The notes under the pieces: model-generated
The model's database searches: none
The model's input: the letters and a program-made list of their open reading frames with translations, nothing else
What the model was told of the DNA's origin: nothing
Part shown: positions 60,001-64,000 of the stretch, in pieces
Layout of the letters: every line of letters starts with the position of its first letter
Numbering within the stretch: position 1 is the stretch's first letter
Translations under genes and position numbers: made by a program
From: Centropus unirufus
Lineage: Eukaryota; Chordata; Aves; Cuculiformes; Centropidae
Assembly (NCBI GenBank): GCA_013397695.1
Contig: VYZI01000346.1
Location: 294,381 to 358,380 of the forward strand
Length of the DNA: 64,000 nt
Direction of reading: 5' to 3'

Positions 60001-63000
60001 TACCATAAAAATATGATAGTTCTGACATGAAGATTTTCCTTCCTGTAACAGCATCACAGGAAATTTGTTTGTGGTGCTAAGGTGACACACTGTGTCTTTT
60101 ATTTTGGCTACTATATATATTTAAAAATATATTCATTTAGACTGACAAAGCGAAATTTTAGTAGAGAAGATCTTGGCTGAATAAACCCTAGGTGGAAGCA
60201 AGAAGCTATTCTAATAAACTAATACCTTAAAATGTAATATATGTATACTTTTACATCGTATCTAAATGAAGTTACACAAATCCAGCTCTCCACTACATAC
60301 ACACTGTTTAAACAAACAACACTAAAAACCGTAAAGCAAATAAACATACACTAACAAAACAGAAGACATTGTTGGTGCATTTGAGCTTAAACTGTAGCTC
60401 ATAAAATGTGTTCAATACTATAAAATTGCCCTGCGCACCCAGTTAAACAAACTGTTGACAAATCATCATTGAAATCACACCAACAGTAAGCAGTGAAAAA
60501 AAATAAAATAGCTACTGCTGGGAATGAGTTTGGTGATAAATGGTTTCTGTGAAAGCATAGGCCAGAGCAGACTGGAAACCGCAGCCTGAGAAAATGAAGA
60601 GTCTGTATGCTGCACAGTGTTTATTTAACGCTGCTACCTTTAGACATAAAACACTGAGACCGTTTCAACAGTAGGAATTTTTGCACGGATCCAGTTACAG
60701 CAATGACAAAGTTAAATAATCTCTCTTCCACCCCCAAAACCTAATTTCCCTTTTTAGTCTGGTTTACGTGTGCATTTCTTTCTCCTGGTGTGTACAAGCA
60801 GTGCTGAGTCTGTGGAACAGGGCTTCGTTGAAGGTCCCAGCATACCAGGAGGAACTGGATTGCTGCACCAGAAGGCAGACCAGACTGGCATAAAGGAGGA
60901 TTGAAAAAGAATGAAAAGGCTGCTTAGACAGCTCCCCCAAACACAAGCTTGTTTTTAGGTTTTCCTGAAATGGGGCAAAGCTCACATCTTTAGGGATTTT
61001 CTTTTTTTTTGAGAAAAAAACCTATCTCTGCATTATAACCAATAGGGGAAACTGAGCTGCGAGTGACCCAGCAAAAACACTCAGCAGGCAGAAGGACACT
61101 AGAACCAGTACTCTGGAATCACCTCAGATTCTAATCCCTTTCTTCTTTGTGTTTTATTGTTACATACCATGGCTCAGTTTTTCAAGCCTACCTCCTTCCA
61201 GTGAAGGGAAGTTTAGCTCGCAGGATAAACCCTACTCCTCCTGTCAACAAATGAAAGGCTAGCAACAGTTCAGAGACTACAGGCAGGTAGCTGCAGTGTA
61301 GGTAGCTATGACTGGTGGTTTTTTAGACCACACTTTCCTCCATGCATCTAAGCAGCAGTTTCCTTCAGTGCAGCTGAATGAATATTTTCATCCTCCAGCC
61401 ATGCAGACCAGAAGAGGAGGTTCCTGTGCTGTTCTCAGAGTTGATGCTGTGTTTGTCTATTTTCTTCCAGTCCTTAGTTGTACCAAATGCTTATAGACAT
61501 TAGAAGACATTTCACCAGGATGAAAGTAAGTGTTCCAGTTAAACACAGGCCATACTGGCTTTCCTCCCTGTACCATACTGTCACTTTGATCATTACGCCC
61601 AGTCACCCAAAAGATCTGTCAAGTACAGCACTATCAGTTGGGAAAAATCCTGTGGTGTTTCTTTTGTGTTTTCCTCTTGTCCCCTCATTACAAATGAAAA
61701 TAACTGTTAATAGTAGGTTCATTTGTTCAGGAACCAGTGGAATCCGCCATCCATGAAGGTGCACTAAATGGGAAATTAATTTTGACTGTCTATACAGTAC
61801 AGGAATCACAACTTTTGTGTTCTATATTTCTGTTGAGACTTTTCTACATGAGGCGGAGGAAAATTTAAGAGATACTGGAACCTGTAGTGCACTTTCAAGA
61901 TTTGTTCATTGTCCTCGCTTTAATGGTTTTACATCCTCCTTAATTTCTTTAAGTCTGTGCTCCTGCATCTTGTATCACTCTATATATGATTTTAATTTAA
62001 CTACTATGTAAGGTCCAAATAAATAATAAAGAAGAAGTTTTAGATTTTTCTTGCTTCTCTAGCTGCATAGCCACACCTTCTCTTTTTCTCTTTCATTTGA
62101 CTAGGCACATAATTCTTATTTTTCCTGGAACTCTGTGCCTGCAGTTGTTGCTTATGATCCGCTCCCCCACTAACTGGAATGTTGCCCTCCAGTCACTGCT
62201 TTAAGACCTGCCACATCACCCACCTGGGTAAAACCTAGGGGGTTCTTGCTGCTTCATGATCAGAACACAATTAGGGATGAGCCTGTGAAGTCCAGTAGAC
62301 ATTCCCTAAGGGAATTAATGGACAGCAGTGTGCCAGCTGGCATTACATGTGACAACAAAAAACATTTTTGTTTCTTAGTCGTGTCTGAGCTCAATGACCC
62401 CAAAGAGCGGGTTTAGTATTGCAGCCAAAGATGTTCACCTGTTGGGTTCTGCTCCCCTTCTTGCTTACCTGAAGTTAACAGAAAACTTACAGAAAGGATG
62501 AGATTCGTTCCCTTTACTTGGCAGATCCACTGGTAACACTATGTTTCATCAATGGAATCATAACTGCTTTAGCTTTTTTTAATCCATTGAAGGCTGCACT
62601 ATAGCATAGTTTGAGAAAACATCACATGCTATTGACTGTTTTTCTTTTTTTCTGGCAGTAAGCTTTGCTAATCCATCTGAAAAAAACCGTCTGCATTGGG
62701 GCACTTGCCTGCAGGAATGCTGCTTTTCTAGGGAGTTCTTTTTCTTGTCTTGACAGGTGAAGCAGGAACGCATGCTGTCTTTTAACATCTGCCACCACAC
62801 TTAGCCAAAAAATCACACTCATTTCTTTTCATGCCCTGCTGTTTCATTACTGTGAAGATACTCAGGGAACACTGTGAATTGCACTGCAGTGCTGCTCTTC
62901 ACTGCCAACATGCTGCAACATCTCAATTTGGAAATTCACTGAATTCTAATTTAGAGAAGAAAGTGATCAAAGCCATTAAGACCTGTGTATCTTCCATGCC

Positions 63001-64000
63001 TGCTCCAGCATCTTCCTTTCGGCTGCTCCACCTGCTGTGTCAGGACAGGCCTGGAGCTGCAGAACTGAGAAGAAACAAGCATCGTGGGCTCAGCACCAAA
63101 GGAGAGGTCACTATTATTCCAGGATGAAAACTTTGCTCTGCCAGACTCTGTTTGTGGAAAGTGTCATAGTACATATTTTTCTGGTTCTATTCTCTAATTA
63201 TCCAACATGACAATCCTATTGCTTTCATGCTGAATTAATGCATGCAACTACCCCCTTTTTGTTGCCAGACAGTCTCCTGAGACCCAGACTTCCCCTGAGT
63301 GGTACCGAAGTTCTTGATCAACAATGAAATTCTGCAATGCACACAGTGCTCTTCAGTATCAGTTACTTTTCATGAAACAGGATTACTAAATTCTGATCCC
63401 AGTAGCAGACTTTCTTCTATATCTACATACACAGAGCTAAAAGTAGCAAAGTAAGTTGGCAAAGTTAGTCATTGTCATGCTTGTTAATACCGACCCTTCA
63501 AAATCAGTAGTTTCCAGTGGTCTTTCTGCCAAATACAAGAAAGGCCTTGTAAAGAGGCCTCTCTGCGGAATGCCTGTAGAAGACTGGAACCTGGAGCCTC
63601 TCAATTTTTTAGCCATTTTACTAACTGCTGTCTCTCAGAAGGCTACAGCTGGTGCAAATGAGACATCCCAAGGTTGTGAATTGATGGTGGATATCTGTAG
63701 GAAAACCCCAGTTTCTGCTTCCACATTTTATAATCTGAGTATAATTTGCTCCACTAATTTAATCAGCTCGTCTTCTTCTTCAACAGAGACCTATGAAGTT
63801 CCTCCCCTAAGCCCTGGACAAGACAAGTTTTCCGAGGTCCTCTATTGAACTTGGATTTTTCTGTGACAATCTGACAAAGAGGTGCCGCTGCCCACAAGGC
63901 AGGGTCTCCTGCCCTGGATGGAGGGACAGAGAGAAGCACTTGCTCAATAATCTCCTCAACACACACATAGTTTTACAAAGTTTTCCCATATCTGTCTCTA
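57091..64000. other. Intergenic to right edge; no gene supported
   Basis: About 6.9 kb of AT-rich sequence. The longest ORFs are 172 codons (57620-58138, plus) and 130 codons (63456-63848, plus), neither resembling a known family nor having clear exon structure. In human the next gene is MTCH2 on the minus strand, but I see none of its exons here. No CR1 or RNA gene was recognised. Confidence 0.6.

Noticed and set aside
63456..63848. 130-codon plus-strand ORF near the right edge, checked as a possible MTCH2 or other neighbour exon
   Set aside because: Wrong strand for MTCH2 and no mitochondrial-carrier repeat motifs.

Overview
This window is vertebrate nuclear DNA, most likely from a bird. 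The genes have introns with GT-AG boundaries, there are CpG islands at promoters, and the only interspersed repeats I recognise are CR1 LINE fragments with the sauropsid 3' end (…ATTCTATGAT). Repeat density is low and introns are short, which favours a bird over a turtle or crocodile. No bacterial, CRISPR or operon features are present.

The gene order matches human 11p11.2: CELF1(-), PTPMT1(+), KBTBD4(-), NDUFS3(+), FAM180B(+), C1QTNF4(-). Positions 1-25.5 kb are the 5' part of CELF1: one coding exon at 1510-1589 (−), a candidate 41-nt untranslated exon at 11961-12001, and otherwise intron. A CpG island at about 25.54-27.0 kb, broken by a 612-base assembly gap (25772-26383), holds the start of PTPMT1 and probably the CELF1 promoter. 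PTPMT1 (four exons, start codon lost in the gap) ends near 28.67 kb, tail to tail with KBTBD4 (four coding exons, minus strand). KBTBD4 and NDUFS3 (seven exons, plus strand) fire in opposite directions from a second CpG island, with 166 bases between their start codons. FAM180B follows, with a likely signal-peptide exon at 47602-47668 and its main exon at 49886-50329; a middle exon is not resolved. C1QTNF4 (one coding exon, minus strand) is at 53231-54292. The last 9 kb hold no gene I can support.

PTPMT1 (cardiolipin synthesis) and NDUFS3 (complex I) are mitochondrial, KBTBD4 is a CUL3 ubiquitin-ligase adaptor, CELF1 binds RNA, and FAM180B and C1QTNF4 are predicted secreted proteins. They are neighbours by conserved synteny, not a pathway. 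I did not find an undescribed biological system. The most useful observations are exon-level: the 19-nt first coding exon of KBTBD4, the candidate 5' exons of CELF1, the unresolved FAM180B structure, and the long linker in C1QTNF4. All exon boundaries were read by eye from splice sites and reading frame, without alignment software.
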